64,000 bases of DNA from Polynucleobacter sp. JS-JIR-5-A7 (GCF_018687935.1 NZ_CP061308.1:428048-492047); one strand, 5' to 3'. Numbered from the stretch's first letter, positions 8,550 to 17,871 are shown. The notes: a model not told the origin generated them from the letters alone. Program-made: numbers and translations.

Positions 8550-9992
8550 ATGCGTTACCAATCTACTCGTGGCAATAGCCCAGAACAATCCTTCTTAGAA
8601 ATTTTGTTAGGTGGGTTGGCGCCAGATGGCGGCCTGTATTTGCCGACGCAATACCCAAAGGTGACTGCGGAGCAGTTAGATTCATGGCGCGGTTTATCTT
8701 ACGCAGACCTAGCCTATGAGGTGTTGAGTTTGTATTGCGACGATATTCCTGAGGCTGATTTGCGCGCACTGCTGCGCAAAACCTATACCGAGCAAGTCTA
8801 TTGCAATGGTCGTCCACAAGATAATGCAAAAGATATTACGCCTTTGCATTGGTTAGGTGAAGAGCGTGGCACACGTATTGGCTTATTGAGTCTCTCTAAT
8901 GGCCCAACTCTCGCCTTTAAAGATATGGCGATGCAGTTACTCGGCAATCTTTTTGAATACGCGCTAAAGCGTGCTGGCCAGAAACTGAATATCTTGGGTG
9001 CCACTTCTGGCGATACTGGTAGTGCTGCCGAATACGCTATGCGCGGTAAAGAGGGTGTGAGGGTATTCATGCTTTCACCACGAGGCAAGATGAGCGCATT
9101 TCAATCTGCCCAAATGTATTCTTTGCAGGACCCTAATATCTTTAACTTAGCAGTAGCCGGAGTCTTTGATGACTGCCAAGATATTGTTAAGGCGGTGAGT
9201 AACGACCTTGTTTTTAAAGCTCATCAGCAAATTGGCACCGTGAACTCTATCAATTGGGGGCGCGTTGTTGCGCAGGTGGTGTATTACTTCCAAGGCTATC
9301 TGCTAGCAACCAACGCTAGCTCTGAAAAAGTCTCCTTTACTGTGCCCTCTGGTAACTTCGGTAATGTTTGCGCTGGTCATATCGCCCGCATGATGGGATT
9401 ACCAATTGAGCATTTGATCGTCGCTACAAATGAGAACGATGTGCTCAATGAGTTCTTCCGCACGGGTGTTTATCGTGCGCGCAAATCTGCCGAGACTTTG
9501 CATACCTCTAGTCCCTCAATGGATATCTCGAAGGCCAGTAACTTTGAGCGCTTTGTATTCGATTTTATGGGTCAAGACGGCAAGGCGACTGCGGCGATGT
9601 TTAAGCAAGTCGATACTACTGGTGGCTTCGACATCTCTCAAGATGCCGTCTTCAAAGAGCTTGGCAAGTATGGGTTCCAATCTGGACGCAGTACTCATGC
9701 CAATCGTTTAGAAACGATTCGTGATGTCGACAAACGTTATGGCGTGATGATTGATACTCATACTGCTGATGGTGTCAAAGTAGCGCGTGAGCACTTGCAA
9801 GCTGGTATTCCGATGCTGGTGCTGGAGACAGCCTTGCCCATTAAGTTTGAAGAAACGATTCAAGAAGCCTTGGGTCGTCCTGCCGAGTGCCCGCCTGCGT
9901 TTAAAGACATCAAATCAAAGCCACAGCGCGTAGAAAATATCAATGCGGATGTAAATCAGGTTAAAGATTTTATTACAGCGCATCTCAACTAG
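8550..9992 (+). CDS. thrC: Threonine synthase
   Basis: A 480-residue fold type II PLP enzyme that converts O-phosphohomoserine to threonine. The lysine binding PLP lies in PTLAFKDMAMQLLG near residue 115. The phosphate-binding loop region shows LGATSGDTGSAAEYAM, and FTVPSGNFGNVCAGH is also typical. The N-terminal segment MRYQSTRG is the standard start of class ThrC proteins of this length. It follows hom by eight bases, completing the pathway from aspartate semialdehyde apart from homoserine kinase, which is not in the window. Confidence 0.96.
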   Translation: MRYQSTRGNSPEQSFLEILLGGLAPDGGLYLPTQYPKVTAEQLDSWRGLSYADLAYEVLSLYCDDIPEADLRALLRKTYTEQVYCNGRPQDNAKDITPLHWLGEERGTRIGLLSLSNGPTLAFKDMAMQLLGNLFEYALKRAGQKLNILGATSGDTGSAAEYAMRGKEGVRVFMLSPRGKMSAFQSAQMYSLQDPNIFNLAVAGVFDDCQDIVKAVSNDLVFKAHQQIGTVNSINWGRVVAQVVYYFQGYLLATNASSEKVSFTVPSGNFGNVCAGHIARMMGLPIEHLIVATNENDVLNEFFRTGVYRARKSAETLHTSSPSMDISKASNFERFVFDFMGQDGKATAAMFKQVDTTGGFDISQDAVFKELGKYGFQSGRSTHANRLETIRDVDKRYGVMIDTHTADGVKVAREHLQAGIPMLVLETALPIKFEETIQEALGRPAECPPAFKDIKSKPQRVENINADVNQVKDFITAHLN

Positions 9993-10029
9993 ATTTTTTA
10001 ATCAACACAAAGTAACAATCCATATTGCT

Positions 10030-11271
10030 ATGACTAAGCCACCGATGTTGACTGCGCAGCAGGCTTTAGATCATTTACTCTCCCATGCCAAGCCAGTAGA
10101 GGAGAGTGAAAGTATTTCGATGCAAGCAACACTTGGTCGCGTGCTTGCAGAAAACGTCAGTAGCTTAGTGGATGTGCCACCGCTGGATAACACTTCGATG
10201 GATGGTTATGCGGTTCGCACTGCGGATACCCAAAATTCTGGAAGTATCCTCAGAATCGCGCAACGCATCCCAGCAGGTTCAGTTGGTATTCAACTAGAGC
10301 CTGGTACGGCAGCACGGATTTTTACGGGAGCTCCCATACCTCCTGGCGCTGACGCAGTCGTTATGCAAGAAGATTGTGCCGTTCCTGAAGGGGTTACGGA
10401 TCAAGTGCAGGTCAATATTGCTCCAGTATCAGGCCAGTGGATTCGCCGCAGAGGTGAGGATTTAAGCGCTGGCAAAATGGCATTAACTGCTGGAACATAT
10501 TTGCGCCCTCAAGAGTTGGGTGTAGCAGCATCTGCAGGATTAACTCACTTAAACGTGAAGCGTCGCGTGAAAGTGGCCGCCTTTTTCACTGGCGATGAAT
10601 TAGCCTTACCAGGTGAACCTTTAAAGCCAGGTGGCATCTACAACTCCAATCGCGATACCTTATTAGCCTGTCTCCGATCCTTGGGTTGCGACGCTACCGA
10701 TTTGGGGATTGTTCCGGATCGTTTGGACGCTACTCGCGCCGCATTGCGTAAAGCAAGTAAAGATCATGATTTGATTATTACTTCAGGTGGCGTGTCTGTT
10801 GGCGAAGAAGATCATATTAAGCCTGCAGTGAATGCTGAGGGTAGATTAGATCTTTGGCAGATTGCTATCAAGCCGGGTAAGCCATTAGCATTTGGTGCGG
10901 TTCGCAAATCAGATGAGCCAAAAGAGGGTGAGGCTTGGTTTATTGGATTGCCTGGCAACCCAGTATCTAGCTTTGTCACCTTTCTGCTGTTTGTGCGCCC
11001 TTTTATTTTGAAGTTGCAGGGGCGTGAGGCTAAGCTGCCACAGTCTTATTTAATGCGTGCTGATTTTGATTGGCTGAAAGCAGATCGTCGTAATGAGTTC
11101 TTGCGGGTAAAGATCAATGCAGTGGGCGGTTTAGATTTATTCCCGAACCAAAGTTCTGGAGTGCTCACTAGTGCTTCATGGGGCGATGGCTTGGTAGATT
11201 GCCCGCCAGGACAGCCCATCAAAAAGGGTGATATGGTCAAGTACATTCCTTTTGATGCGCTTCTTAAGTAA
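10030..11271 (+). CDS. moeA: Molybdopterin molybdenumtransferase MoeA
   Basis: A 413-residue MoeA that inserts molybdate into adenylated molybdopterin. Visible family motifs are VPPLDNTSMDGYAVR near residue 50, FTGAPIPPGADAVVMQED near 98, FFTGDEL near 185, SGGVSVGEEDHIK near 255 and GLPGNPVSSFVTF near 305. It begins a molybdenum cofactor group with moaD and moaE 18 bases downstream. The cofactor is needed in this very window by the sulfite dehydrogenase at 53 kb. Confidence 0.95.
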   Translation: MTKPPMLTAQQALDHLLSHAKPVEESESISMQATLGRVLAENVSSLVDVPPLDNTSMDGYAVRTADTQNSGSILRIAQRIPAGSVGIQLEPGTAARIFTGAPIPPGADAVVMQEDCAVPEGVTDQVQVNIAPVSGQWIRRRGEDLSAGKMALTAGTYLRPQELGVAASAGLTHLNVKRRVKVAAFFTGDELALPGEPLKPGGIYNSNRDTLLACLRSLGCDATDLGIVPDRLDATRAALRKASKDHDLIITSGGVSVGEEDHIKPAVNAEGRLDLWQIAIKPGKPLAFGAVRKSDEPKEGEAWFIGLPGNPVSSFVTFLLFVRPFILKLQGREAKLPQSYLMRADFDWLKADRRNEFLRVKINAVGGLDLFPNQSSGVLTSASWGDGLVDCPPGQPIKKGDMVKYIPFDALLK

Positions 11272-11289
11272 TCGGTTTACGATGCTCTA

Positions 11290-11547
11290 ATGAAACTTGA
11301 ATTACGATTCTTTGCCTCATTGCGTGAAGCCCTCGAGACTTCGCAAGAAAGCATTGATGCTCCAGCAACAGTTAAGACCATCGCTGATCTCAGAATCTTT
11401 CTGGCGCAACGCGGTGGAGCTTGGGCTCAGGCATTGGCCGAAGGAAAAGCGTTGCGTTGCGCACTCAATCAACATATGGTGGATGCAAATACAAGCTTGC
11501 AAGAAGGTGCTGAAGTAGCTTTTTTCCCACCGGTGACTGGTGGCTAA
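11290..11547 (+). CDS. moaD: Molybdopterin synthase small subunit MoaD
   Basis: An 85-residue ubiquitin-fold sulfur carrier ending in the obligatory Gly-Gly (PPVTGG). The C-terminal glycine is thiocarboxylated and donates sulfur to precursor Z in the MoaD-MoaE complex. The body LELRFFASLREALET is typical of MoaD. The stop codon lies one base before the moaE ATG, consistent with coupled expression of the two subunits. ThiS is excluded by the neighbours. Confidence 0.93.
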   Translation: MKLELRFFASLREALETSQESIDAPATVKTIADLRIFLAQRGGAWAQALAEGKALRCALNQHMVDANTSLQEGAEVAFFPPVTGG

Positions 11548-11548
11548 T

Positions 11549-12004
11549 ATGCCAATCAGAATTCAAGAAAACGATTTTGATCTGAGCGCAGAGATTGCAG
11601 CGCTTCGTCAGGGTGATCCAAGAGTGGGCGCAGTAGTCACTTTCTTGGGCACTGTCCGCGACATGAATGATGGCAGTCAAGTCAAAGAGATGACCTTAGA
11701 GCATTACCCCGGCATGACCGAAAAGGCCTTAGAAGAAATTATTACTCAAGCTAAAGCACGTTGGGATATTTATCAAGCCTTAGTCATTCATCGAGTTGGT
11801 CCGCTATTACCAGAAGATCAAATCGTTTTGGTTGCTGTAACTAGCGCCCACAGAGGGGAAGCTTTTGCTGCTTGTGAATTTATGATGGATTACCTAAAAA
11901 CTGCCGCCCCATTTTGGAAAAAAGAAGATACTCCTGGGGGTGCTCGCTGGGTAGATGCTCGTGTCACAGATGATGCTGCAATGGCGCGCTGGAAGAAGAA
12001 TTAA
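11549..12004 (+). CDS. moaE: Molybdopterin synthase catalytic subunit MoaE
   Basis: A 151-residue MoaE. Conserved parts are GAVVTFLGTVRDMNDGS near residue 30, the LEHYPGMTEKALEEI segment, the VIHRVGPLLPEDQIV strand and the CEFMMDYLKTAAPFWKKE active-site region with its catalytic lysines. It forms the heterotetrameric molybdopterin synthase with MoaD. A GTG three codons upstream (11540) is also in frame but overlaps the moaD stop; ATG 11549, right after that stop, is the simpler start. Confidence 0.94.
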   Translation: MPIRIQENDFDLSAEIAALRQGDPRVGAVVTFLGTVRDMNDGSQVKEMTLEHYPGMTEKALEEIITQAKARWDIYQALVIHRVGPLLPEDQIVLVAVTSAHRGEAFAACEFMMDYLKTAAPFWKKEDTPGGARWVDARVTDDAAMARWKKN

Positions 12005-12017
12005 AACCTCTTAAGTC

Positions 12018-12257
12018 CTATTTAAAAAATCCTAACTTTTCTGATCTTGGCAGTTGTTTTAATTTCACTTCGGCCTTAGAGGCCTCTGAGCGATCTGGGT
12101 GCTCTTGGGTGGCCAAGAGGACAACTGGTCTTCGTGACCGGGTGTAGCGAGCGCCTTGCCCTGAATTATGGGCTTCCAGGCGATGCTCCAAGCGATTGGT
12201 AATGCCAGCGTAGTAGCTACCGTCAGAGCACTCTAGTAAATAAACAAGCCAGGTCAA
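12018..12257 (-). CDS. GIY-YIG nuclease-superfamily protein (YhbQ type)
   Basis: A 79-residue single-domain GIY-YIG protein. The name-giving segments are WLVYLLECSDGSYYAGIT, with YYAGIT standing for the YIG half, and the following RLEHRLEAHNSGQGARYTRSRRPVVL, which contains the conserved Arg and the ARYT motif. UvrC-N/YhbQ-like stand-alone domains are thought to act on DNA, but the cellular role is unclear. The only workable start is TTG at 12257, because the frame has a stop three codons upstream. It is convergent with moaE and divergent from clpB. Confidence 0.82.
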   Translation of the reverse strand: MTWLVYLLECSDGSYYAGITNRLEHRLEAHNSGQGARYTRSRRPVVLLATQEHPDRSEASKAEVKLKQLPRSEKLGFFK

Positions 12258-12295
12258 AATAGCTCACATTTAGGGTTAAAAAGGGCGTAAATAGC

Positions 12296-12323
12296 CTTGA
12301 AATTGTCATTATTGCCCTTATAT
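12296..12323 (+). promoter_or_regulatory. Candidate sigma-32 heat-shock promoter of clpB
   Basis: CTTGAAA at 12296-12302 matches the -35 core of RpoH-dependent promoters. CCCTTATAT at 12315-12323 resembles the -10 box (consensus CCCCATNT). Counting from CTTGAA, the gap is 13 bases, within the usual RpoH range. The element lies about 40 bases before the clpB start, a gene known to be under RpoH control in proteobacteria. No transcription data support it here. Confidence 0.6.
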
Positions 12324-12362
12324 TCTATAGATAGAAATATATGGAATACATGAGGCATAAAA

Positions 12363-14966
12363 ATGAGAATAGATAAATTAACAACCAAATTTCAAGAGGC
12401 TTTAAGTGAAGCGCAAAGCATCGCTTTAGCTAAAGATAATCAATACATCGAGCCAGCCCATGTCTTGTTAGCAATGTTGCGTGACTCTGATGGATCTGCA
12501 AAGAGCTTATTAACCCGTGCAGGCGTCAATGTTCCAGGCCTTGAAAAAGGCGTGGAGAAAGTCATTAGTAATTTGCCTGAAGTGCAAGGTACTAGTGGTG
12601 AAGTACAAGTGGGTCGTGATTTAAGTAATTGGCTCAACCTATGCGAAAAAGAGGCGAATAAGCGTAATGATCAATTTATCGCTGGCGAGTTGTTCTTGCT
12701 AGTGGTGGCTGATGATAAGGGTGAGCTTGGCAAGGTAGCCCGCGAGAATGGTTTAAATCGTAAATCGTTAGAGGCGGCTATTGATTTAGTGCGCGGAGGG
12801 GAATCAGTGAATAGTGCAGATGCTGAAGGTCAACGTGAAGCCTTAAAAAAATACACAATCGATTTAACTGAGCGCGCACGTATGGGTAAGCTCGACCCCG
12901 TCATTGGTCGTGATGATGAGATTCGTCGCACCATTCAGATCTTGCAACGTCGCGGTAAAAACAACCCAGTGTTGATTGGTGAGCCTGGTGTAGGTAAAAC
13001 CGCCATTGTGGAAGGCTTGGCACAGCGAATTGTGAATGGCGAAGTACCTGAGACTTTAAAAAATAAACGTGTCTTAGTTTTGGATATGGCTTTGCTATTA
13101 GCAGGCGCTAAGTATCGAGGTGAATTTGAAGAGCGTCTGAAAGCGGTCTTGAGTGATGTAGCTAAGGACGAAGGTCAAACTATCATCTTTATCGATGAAA
13201 TTCATACGATGGTAGGAGCTGGTAAGGGAGATGGCGCAATGGATGCCGGCAATATGCTCAAGCCTGCATTAGCGCGTGGCGAATTGCATTGTATCGGCGC
13301 GACCACTTTAGATGAATACCGTAAGTACATTGAGAAGGACGCTGCACTCGAGCGCCGCTTCCAAAAAGTGATGGTCGAAGAGCCTAGTGTTGAAGCGACA
13401 ATTGCGATCTTGCGTGGATTACAAGAACGTTACGAGCTTCATCATGGGATTGAGATTACTGATCCTGCGATCGTTGCTGCTGCAGAGTTATCCCACCGCT
13501 ACATTACCGATCGTTTCTTGCCAGATAAGGCAATTGATCTGATTGATGAGGCGGGTTCACGTATTCGGATGGAAATTGATTCCAAGCCAGAGGTAATGGA
13601 TAAGCTAGAGCGCCGATTAATTCAGCTTAAGATTGAGCGTGAGGCCGTTAAGAAGGAAAAAGATGAGGCTTCACAAAAGCGCCTTGCTTTAATTGAAGAT
13701 GAGATCAAGCGTCTAGGTGCTGAATATGCAGACCTAGAAGAGATCTGGAAAGCAGAGAAGGGTGCTGTATTGGGCGCTGCCAATCTGAAAGAAGAGATTG
13801 AGAAAGTGCGCGGAGAAATTGCTAAGTTGCAACGTGAAGGCAAGCTAGAGAAGGTCGCTGAATTGCAATATGGCAAATTGCCAGAGCTTGAAGCAAAGCT
13901 TAAATCTGCAACTGCTGCTGAAGCAAAGGGCGGTAAAGACGGTGTTGTCAAAAACAAGTTGCTACGTACTCAAGTAGGCGCAGAAGAAATCGCCGAAGTC
14001 GTTTCTCGTGCGACGGGTATTCCGGTATCGAAGATGATGCAAGGTGAACGTGACAAACTTCTCAAGATGGAAGAGTTGCTGCATAAGCGCGTAGTTGGCC
14101 AAGAAGAGGCTATCCGTGCAGTATCCGATGCTATCCGTCGCTCGCGCGCTGGCTTGGCTGAAGAGAATCGTCCTTATGGATCATTCTTATTCTTGGGGCC
14201 AACAGGTGTTGGTAAGACAGAGCTGTGCAAAGCCTTAGCTGGCTTTTTATTCGATAGTGAAGACCACTTGATTCGGATCGACATGAGTGAGTTCATGGAG
14301 AAGCATAGCGTTGCCCGTCTGATTGGCGCGCCTCCAGGCTACGTTGGTTACGAAGAGGGTGGCTACTTAACAGAGCAAGTCCGCCGTCATCCATACAGCG
14401 TCATCTTGTTTGACGAAATCGAAAAGGCACATCCAGATGTCTTCAACGTCCTTTTGCAAGTACTTGATGATGGCCGTTTAACGGATGGTCAAGGCCGCAC
14501 TGTGGATTTCAAGAACACTGTGATCGTGATGACGAGTAACATTGGCTCTCATTTAATTCAGTCAATGACGGATAAGAAGCAAGCTGAAATTAAAGAAGCC
14601 GTATTTGAAGAGTTAAAGAATCATTTCCGTCCAGAGTTCTTGAATCGAATTGATGAGATTGTGGTGTTCCATGGCTTGGACAAGGCTAATATTGCTAATA
14701 TCGCGAAGATCTTGCTCAAAAACTTATCGGATCGTTTGGCTAAGGTCGATATGCAGCTTGAGGTTAGTGATGCAGCCTTAAGTAAGATTGCGGAAGTCGG
14801 TTTTGATCCAGTATTTGGTGCGAGACCACTGAAGCGTGCCATTCAGCAGCATATTGAGAACCCCGTTTCCAAGATGATTTTGGAGGGTAAGTTCGGTCCT
14901 AAGGATGTTGTGCCAGTGGATGTCGATAAAAAAGGTGACTTTAGCTTTACTCGTCAGGTTCACTAG
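12363..14966 (+). CDS. clpB: ATP-dependent disaggregase ClpB
   Basis: An 867-residue Hsp100 protein that, with DnaK, pulls polypeptides out of aggregates. The N-terminal Clp repeat domain covers residues 1-145. NBD1 has Walker A GEPGVGKTA near residue 206 and Walker B IIFIDEIH. A long middle coiled coil (about 400-520), rich in Lys and Glu, distinguishes ClpB from ClpA and ClpC. NBD2 has Walker A GPTGVGKTE near 615 and Walker B ILFDEIEKAHPDV. Length is normal. Upstream lies a sigma-32-like promoter. The antisense frame within the middle domain is a codon-composition shadow. Confidence 0.98.
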   Translation: MRIDKLTTKFQEALSEAQSIALAKDNQYIEPAHVLLAMLRDSDGSAKSLLTRAGVNVPGLEKGVEKVISNLPEVQGTSGEVQVGRDLSNWLNLCEKEANKRNDQFIAGELFLLVVADDKGELGKVARENGLNRKSLEAAIDLVRGGESVNSADAEGQREALKKYTIDLTERARMGKLDPVIGRDDEIRRTIQILQRRGKNNPVLIGEPGVGKTAIVEGLAQRIVNGEVPETLKNKRVLVLDMALLLAGAKYRGEFEERLKAVLSDVAKDEGQTIIFIDEIHTMVGAGKGDGAMDAGNMLKPALARGELHCIGATTLDEYRKYIEKDAALERRFQKVMVEEPSVEATIAILRGLQERYELHHGIEITDPAIVAAAELSHRYITDRFLPDKAIDLIDEAGSRIRMEIDSKPEVMDKLERRLIQLKIEREAVKKEKDEASQKRLALIEDEIKRLGAEYADLEEIWKAEKGAVLGAANLKEEIEKVRGEIAKLQREGKLEKVAELQYGKLPELEAKLKSATAAEAKGGKDGVVKNKLLRTQVGAEEIAEVVSRATGIPVSKMMQGERDKLLKMEELLHKRVVGQEEAIRAVSDAIRRSRAGLAEENRPYGSFLFLGPTGVGKTELCKALAGFLFDSEDHLIRIDMSEFMEKHSVARLIGAPPGYVGYEEGGYLTEQVRRHPYSVILFDEIEKAHPDVFNVLLQVLDDGRLTDGQGRTVDFKNTVIVMTSNIGSHLIQSMTDKKQAEIKEAVFEELKNHFRPEFLNRIDEIVVFHGLDKANIANIAKILLKNLSDRLAKVDMQLEVSDAALSKIAEVGFDPVFGARPLKRAIQQHIENPVSKMILEGKFGPKDVVPVDVDKKGDFSFTRQVH

Positions 14967-14984
14967 TACTCCAATAGTATTTCT

Positions 14985-15000
14985 GCAGGAATATTCCTGC
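14985..15000. repeat. 16-base perfect palindrome between clpB and MFS gene
   Basis: The sequence GCAGGAATATTCCTGC is self-complementary and lies 19 bases after the clpB stop and 18 bases before the start of the MFS gene. As RNA it could form a short GCAGG stem, but no U-tract follows, so it is a poor intrinsic terminator. It may be an operator for the transporter gene. Function is unproven. Confidence 0.45.
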
Positions 15001-15017
15001 GCCAGTAAACTCGACAC

Positions 15018-16253
15018 ATGACTCTTGCGCTTAGTAGGCGTGCCAGTGATGTCCGGGTGATTGGTCTTATTAGCCTGGCGCACGGCAGCTCACACTTCTT
15101 TCATTTAGTTCTTCCTCCCATGTTTCCATGGTTGAAGGATGCATTTGCTCTGAGCTATGCCGAGCTTGGCATACTGATGTCCATCTTCTTTGTGGTCTCC
15201 TGTGTTGTGCAGGCATCCTCAGGATTTTTGGTCGATCGTATTGGGGCTAGACCAGTTTTATTTGCAGGGGTCGGTTTACTTGCGCTCGCAGCCTTAACGT
15301 ATTCTCAAAGTAATGGCTATCTCATGTTGATTATGGGTGCTGTGATTGCTGGATGTGGTAATGGCATCTTTCACCCAGTTGATTACACTCTGATCAATCA
15401 TAAAATTTCTCCACCAAACTTACCTTATGCCTATTCTATGCATGGGGTAACAGGTTATTTGGGATGGGCTGCCGCACCTGCATTTATGGTGGGTATTGCG
15501 CAGCTTTCTGACTGGCGTATTGCTTTCCTATCGGCCGCTTTGCTTGAGGCCATCATTCTCATGATTCTTTGGGTTAATAAAAACCAGTTACTAGATAACG
15601 TCAAAGAGCGTCATGAGAGTAGCCATGCCAGTGCTCAAGCCGCCAATCCTGGTGCTGCACCAGAGAGTGCATTTGCTTTCTTAAAATTGCCAGCTGTGTG
15701 GTTTTGCTGGATGTTCTTTTTTTTCAGCATGGCCTCCACTTCAAGCTTACAGTCTTTTGCCCCAAGCGCACTCTTTAGTATCTATGAGCTGCCATTAACG
15801 ACGGGTAGTTATTACATTACGCTTCTGGCATTGGGTAGCGCTGGAGGTGTTTTGTTCGGAGGGTATTTAGCTGCTAAATTGCAAGCCCCAGAGCGCATAG
15901 TGTCAACTTGTTTATCTGTGACGGTAGTCATGTGCTTGCTGCTAGCTACGGGCTTTATTTCGCTTGAACTGATTCCAATTATTTTCTTTGCGCTAGGTTT
16001 TGGATACGGTGTAGTGGCACCATCACGAGATCTATTGGTTAAGAAAGCAACTCCGCAAGGCGTAGCGGGTCGTGTATACGGAATTGTTTATTCAGGCATT
16101 GATTTGGGTGCAGCAGTGGGACCTTTTATCTTCGGTCTCTTTATGGATGCTGGATTGCCGAAAGCCTTATTCATTGGCATTGTGGTGTTTCAGCTGATGA
16201 TTATTCCCACGGTCTTTAAAGTCTCTTCAGACATTGCTCCTAAAGCAAAATAG
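15018..16253 (+). CDS. MFS transporter, Fsr-like
   Basis: A 411-residue major facilitator superfamily protein with about 12 hydrophobic segments. The N-terminal half begins SLAHGSSHFFHLVLPPMFPWL, resembling the fosmidomycin-resistance (Fsr) branch, and shows the loop 2-3 motif GFLVDRIGARPVLFAG typical of MFS. A short hydrophilic loop of about 30 residues around position 205 separates the two six-helix halves. Substrate cannot be told from sequence. It stands alone between clpB and aceA. Confidence 0.8.
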   Translation: MTLALSRRASDVRVIGLISLAHGSSHFFHLVLPPMFPWLKDAFALSYAELGILMSIFFVVSCVVQASSGFLVDRIGARPVLFAGVGLLALAALTYSQSNGYLMLIMGAVIAGCGNGIFHPVDYTLINHKISPPNLPYAYSMHGVTGYLGWAAAPAFMVGIAQLSDWRIAFLSAALLEAIILMILWVNKNQLLDNVKERHESSHASAQAANPGAAPESAFAFLKLPAVWFCWMFFFFSMASTSSLQSFAPSALFSIYELPLTTGSYYITLLALGSAGGVLFGGYLAAKLQAPERIVSTCLSVTVVMCLLLATGFISLELIPIIFFALGFGYGVVAPSRDLLVKKATPQGVAGRVYGIVYSGIDLGAAVGPFIFGLFMDAGLPKALFIGIVVFQLMIIPTVFKVSSDIAPKAK

Positions 16254-16534
16254 CGACTGTTTAATATTTCATGATGTGAAATCTTATTACACTGAGTAAA
16301 ATGCAGTGCAATATAAACAAGGCAACTCAATTTCGTGCCATGGTTAATCATTTCGTATTGCAAAATAACATTTATAAGTAATTGAATTTAAAGAGTTAAA
16401 TAATTGATATAAAGTTTGTAATTCCCCTTTCCCCATTTTTTAAACTCTCTAAACTCTTATATAAGACATAAGACTTGAATGGGTCTTAACCGGTCTCAAA
16501 TTTTGAAGTACTTGTTTAACTTAGGGAGAAAACC
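16254..16534. promoter_or_regulatory. AT-rich leader upstream of aceA
   Basis: This 281-base gap is the longest in the window and holds no ORF. It is AT-rich and contains a tandem 9-base repeat (TAAACTCTC at 16441, TAAACTCTT at 16450) and a direct ATAAGAC pair (16461 and 16468). A small inverted repeat pairs AAGAC at 16470-16474 with GTCTT at 16483-16487. A good ribosome binding site, AGGGAG, lies at 16523-16528. These are likely promoter and operator elements for carbon-source control of isocitrate lyase, but no specific regulator site is recognisable. Confidence 0.45.
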
Positions 16535-17833
16535 ATGGCAGATCGCAAAGCAGAAATCGCAGCCTTACAGAAGGATTGGGATACCAACCCACGTTGGAAA
16601 GGTATTACTCGGGGTTATACGGCTGAAGATGTTGTCCGTCTTCGTGGCTCATTGAAGATTGAACACACTTTAGCCAAGCACGGCGCAGAACGTCTTTGGG
16701 AGTTGGTGAATAACGAAGCTTATGTCAACTGTTTGGGAGCCTTGACTGGCGGTCAAGCGATGCAACAAGTGAAAGCTGGTATTCAGGCAATTTACTTATC
16801 TGGTTGGCAAGTTGCTGCTGACGGGAATTCATATGCGGCGATGTATCCTGATCAATCTTTATATCCAGTCGATTCAGTTCCAAAAATGGTTGAGCGTATT
16901 AATAACTCATTCCAGCGTGCTGATGAAATTCAGACTGCAAAAGGGATCAACAAAGGCGATGTTGGTTATATCGAGTACTTTGCGCCGATCGTTGCTGATG
17001 CTGAAGCAGGTTTCGGTGGTGTATTAAATGCATTTGAATTAAGCAAAGCATTAATTAAACAAGGCGCGGCTGGCGTTCACTTCGAAGACCAATTATCTTC
17101 GGTGAAGAAGTGCGGCCACTTAGGTGGCAAAGTATTGTTGCCAACGACAGAGTCTGTACAAAAGTTGATCTCTGCACGTTTAGCTGCTGACGTGATGGGT
17201 GTGCCAACGATTATCCTGGCTCGCACCGATGCTGAAGCTGCTGACTTATTGACCTCTGACTATGATGAAAACGATAAGCCATTCTTGACTGGCGAACGCA
17301 CCCCAGAAGGTTTTTATAAAACACGTAAGGGCTTAGATCAGGCAATCTCACGTGGTCTGGCATATGCTGCATACGCTGATATGGTTTGGTGTGAAACAGG
17401 TACGCCTGATCTTGATTTTGCTCGTAAATTTGCTGAAGCCATTCGTGCAAAGTTCCCAGGCAAGATGTTGGCTTATAACTGTTCACCCTCTTTCAACTGG
17501 AAGAAAAACTTGGATGATGCAACGATTGCGAAGTTCCAACGTGAGTTGGGTGCGATGGGTTACAAATATCAATTTATTACTCTCGCTGGCATCCACTCGA
17601 TGTGGTACAACATGTTCGACTTGGCTCAAGACTACTCTAAGCGTGGCATGACTGCTTATGTTGAGAAAGTGCAAGAGCCCGAATTTGCTGCCCGTGACCG
17701 TGGTTACACATTCGTTTCACATCAGCAAGAAGTGGGTACCGGCTACTTCGACGATGTCACTACCGTCATTCAAGGTGGTAAGTCTTCTGTGACTGCGTTG
17801 ACTGGTTCTACTGAAGAAGAGCAATTCCATTAA
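16535..17833 (+). CDS. aceA: Isocitrate lyase
   Basis: A 432-residue isocitrate lyase, the first enzyme of the glyoxylate bypass, which cleaves isocitrate to succinate and glyoxylate. The catalytic signature KKCGHLGGKVL (active-site Cys near residue 191) is present. Also visible are GYIEYFAPIVADAEAGFGG, whose acidic residues bind magnesium, and the C-terminal-domain segment AYNCSPSFNWKK. Length is typical of the shorter bacterial form. It has its own leader and terminator, so it is probably transcribed alone. Malate synthase is not in the window. Confidence 0.97.
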   Translation: MADRKAEIAALQKDWDTNPRWKGITRGYTAEDVVRLRGSLKIEHTLAKHGAERLWELVNNEAYVNCLGALTGGQAMQQVKAGIQAIYLSGWQVAADGNSYAAMYPDQSLYPVDSVPKMVERINNSFQRADEIQTAKGINKGDVGYIEYFAPIVADAEAGFGGVLNAFELSKALIKQGAAGVHFEDQLSSVKKCGHLGGKVLLPTTESVQKLISARLAADVMGVPTIILARTDAEAADLLTSDYDENDKPFLTGERTPEGFYKTRKGLDQAISRGLAYAAYADMVWCETGTPDLDFARKFAEAIRAKFPGKMLAYNCSPSFNWKKNLDDATIAKFQRELGAMGYKYQFITLAGIHSMWYNMFDLAQDYSKRGMTAYVEKVQEPEFAARDRGYTFVSHQQEVGTGYFDDVTTVIQGGKSSVTALTGSTEEEQFH

Positions 17834-17871
17834 GAATCCCTAAGCAGTTTTGAAGTAGTAGCACCCTTCTG

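Noticed and set aside
13622..13957. Long open frame antisense to the ClpB middle domain
   Set aside because: It mirrors the Lys/Glu-rich coiled coil of ClpB, giving a Ser/Phe-rich product with no family resemblance; a codon-composition shadow.
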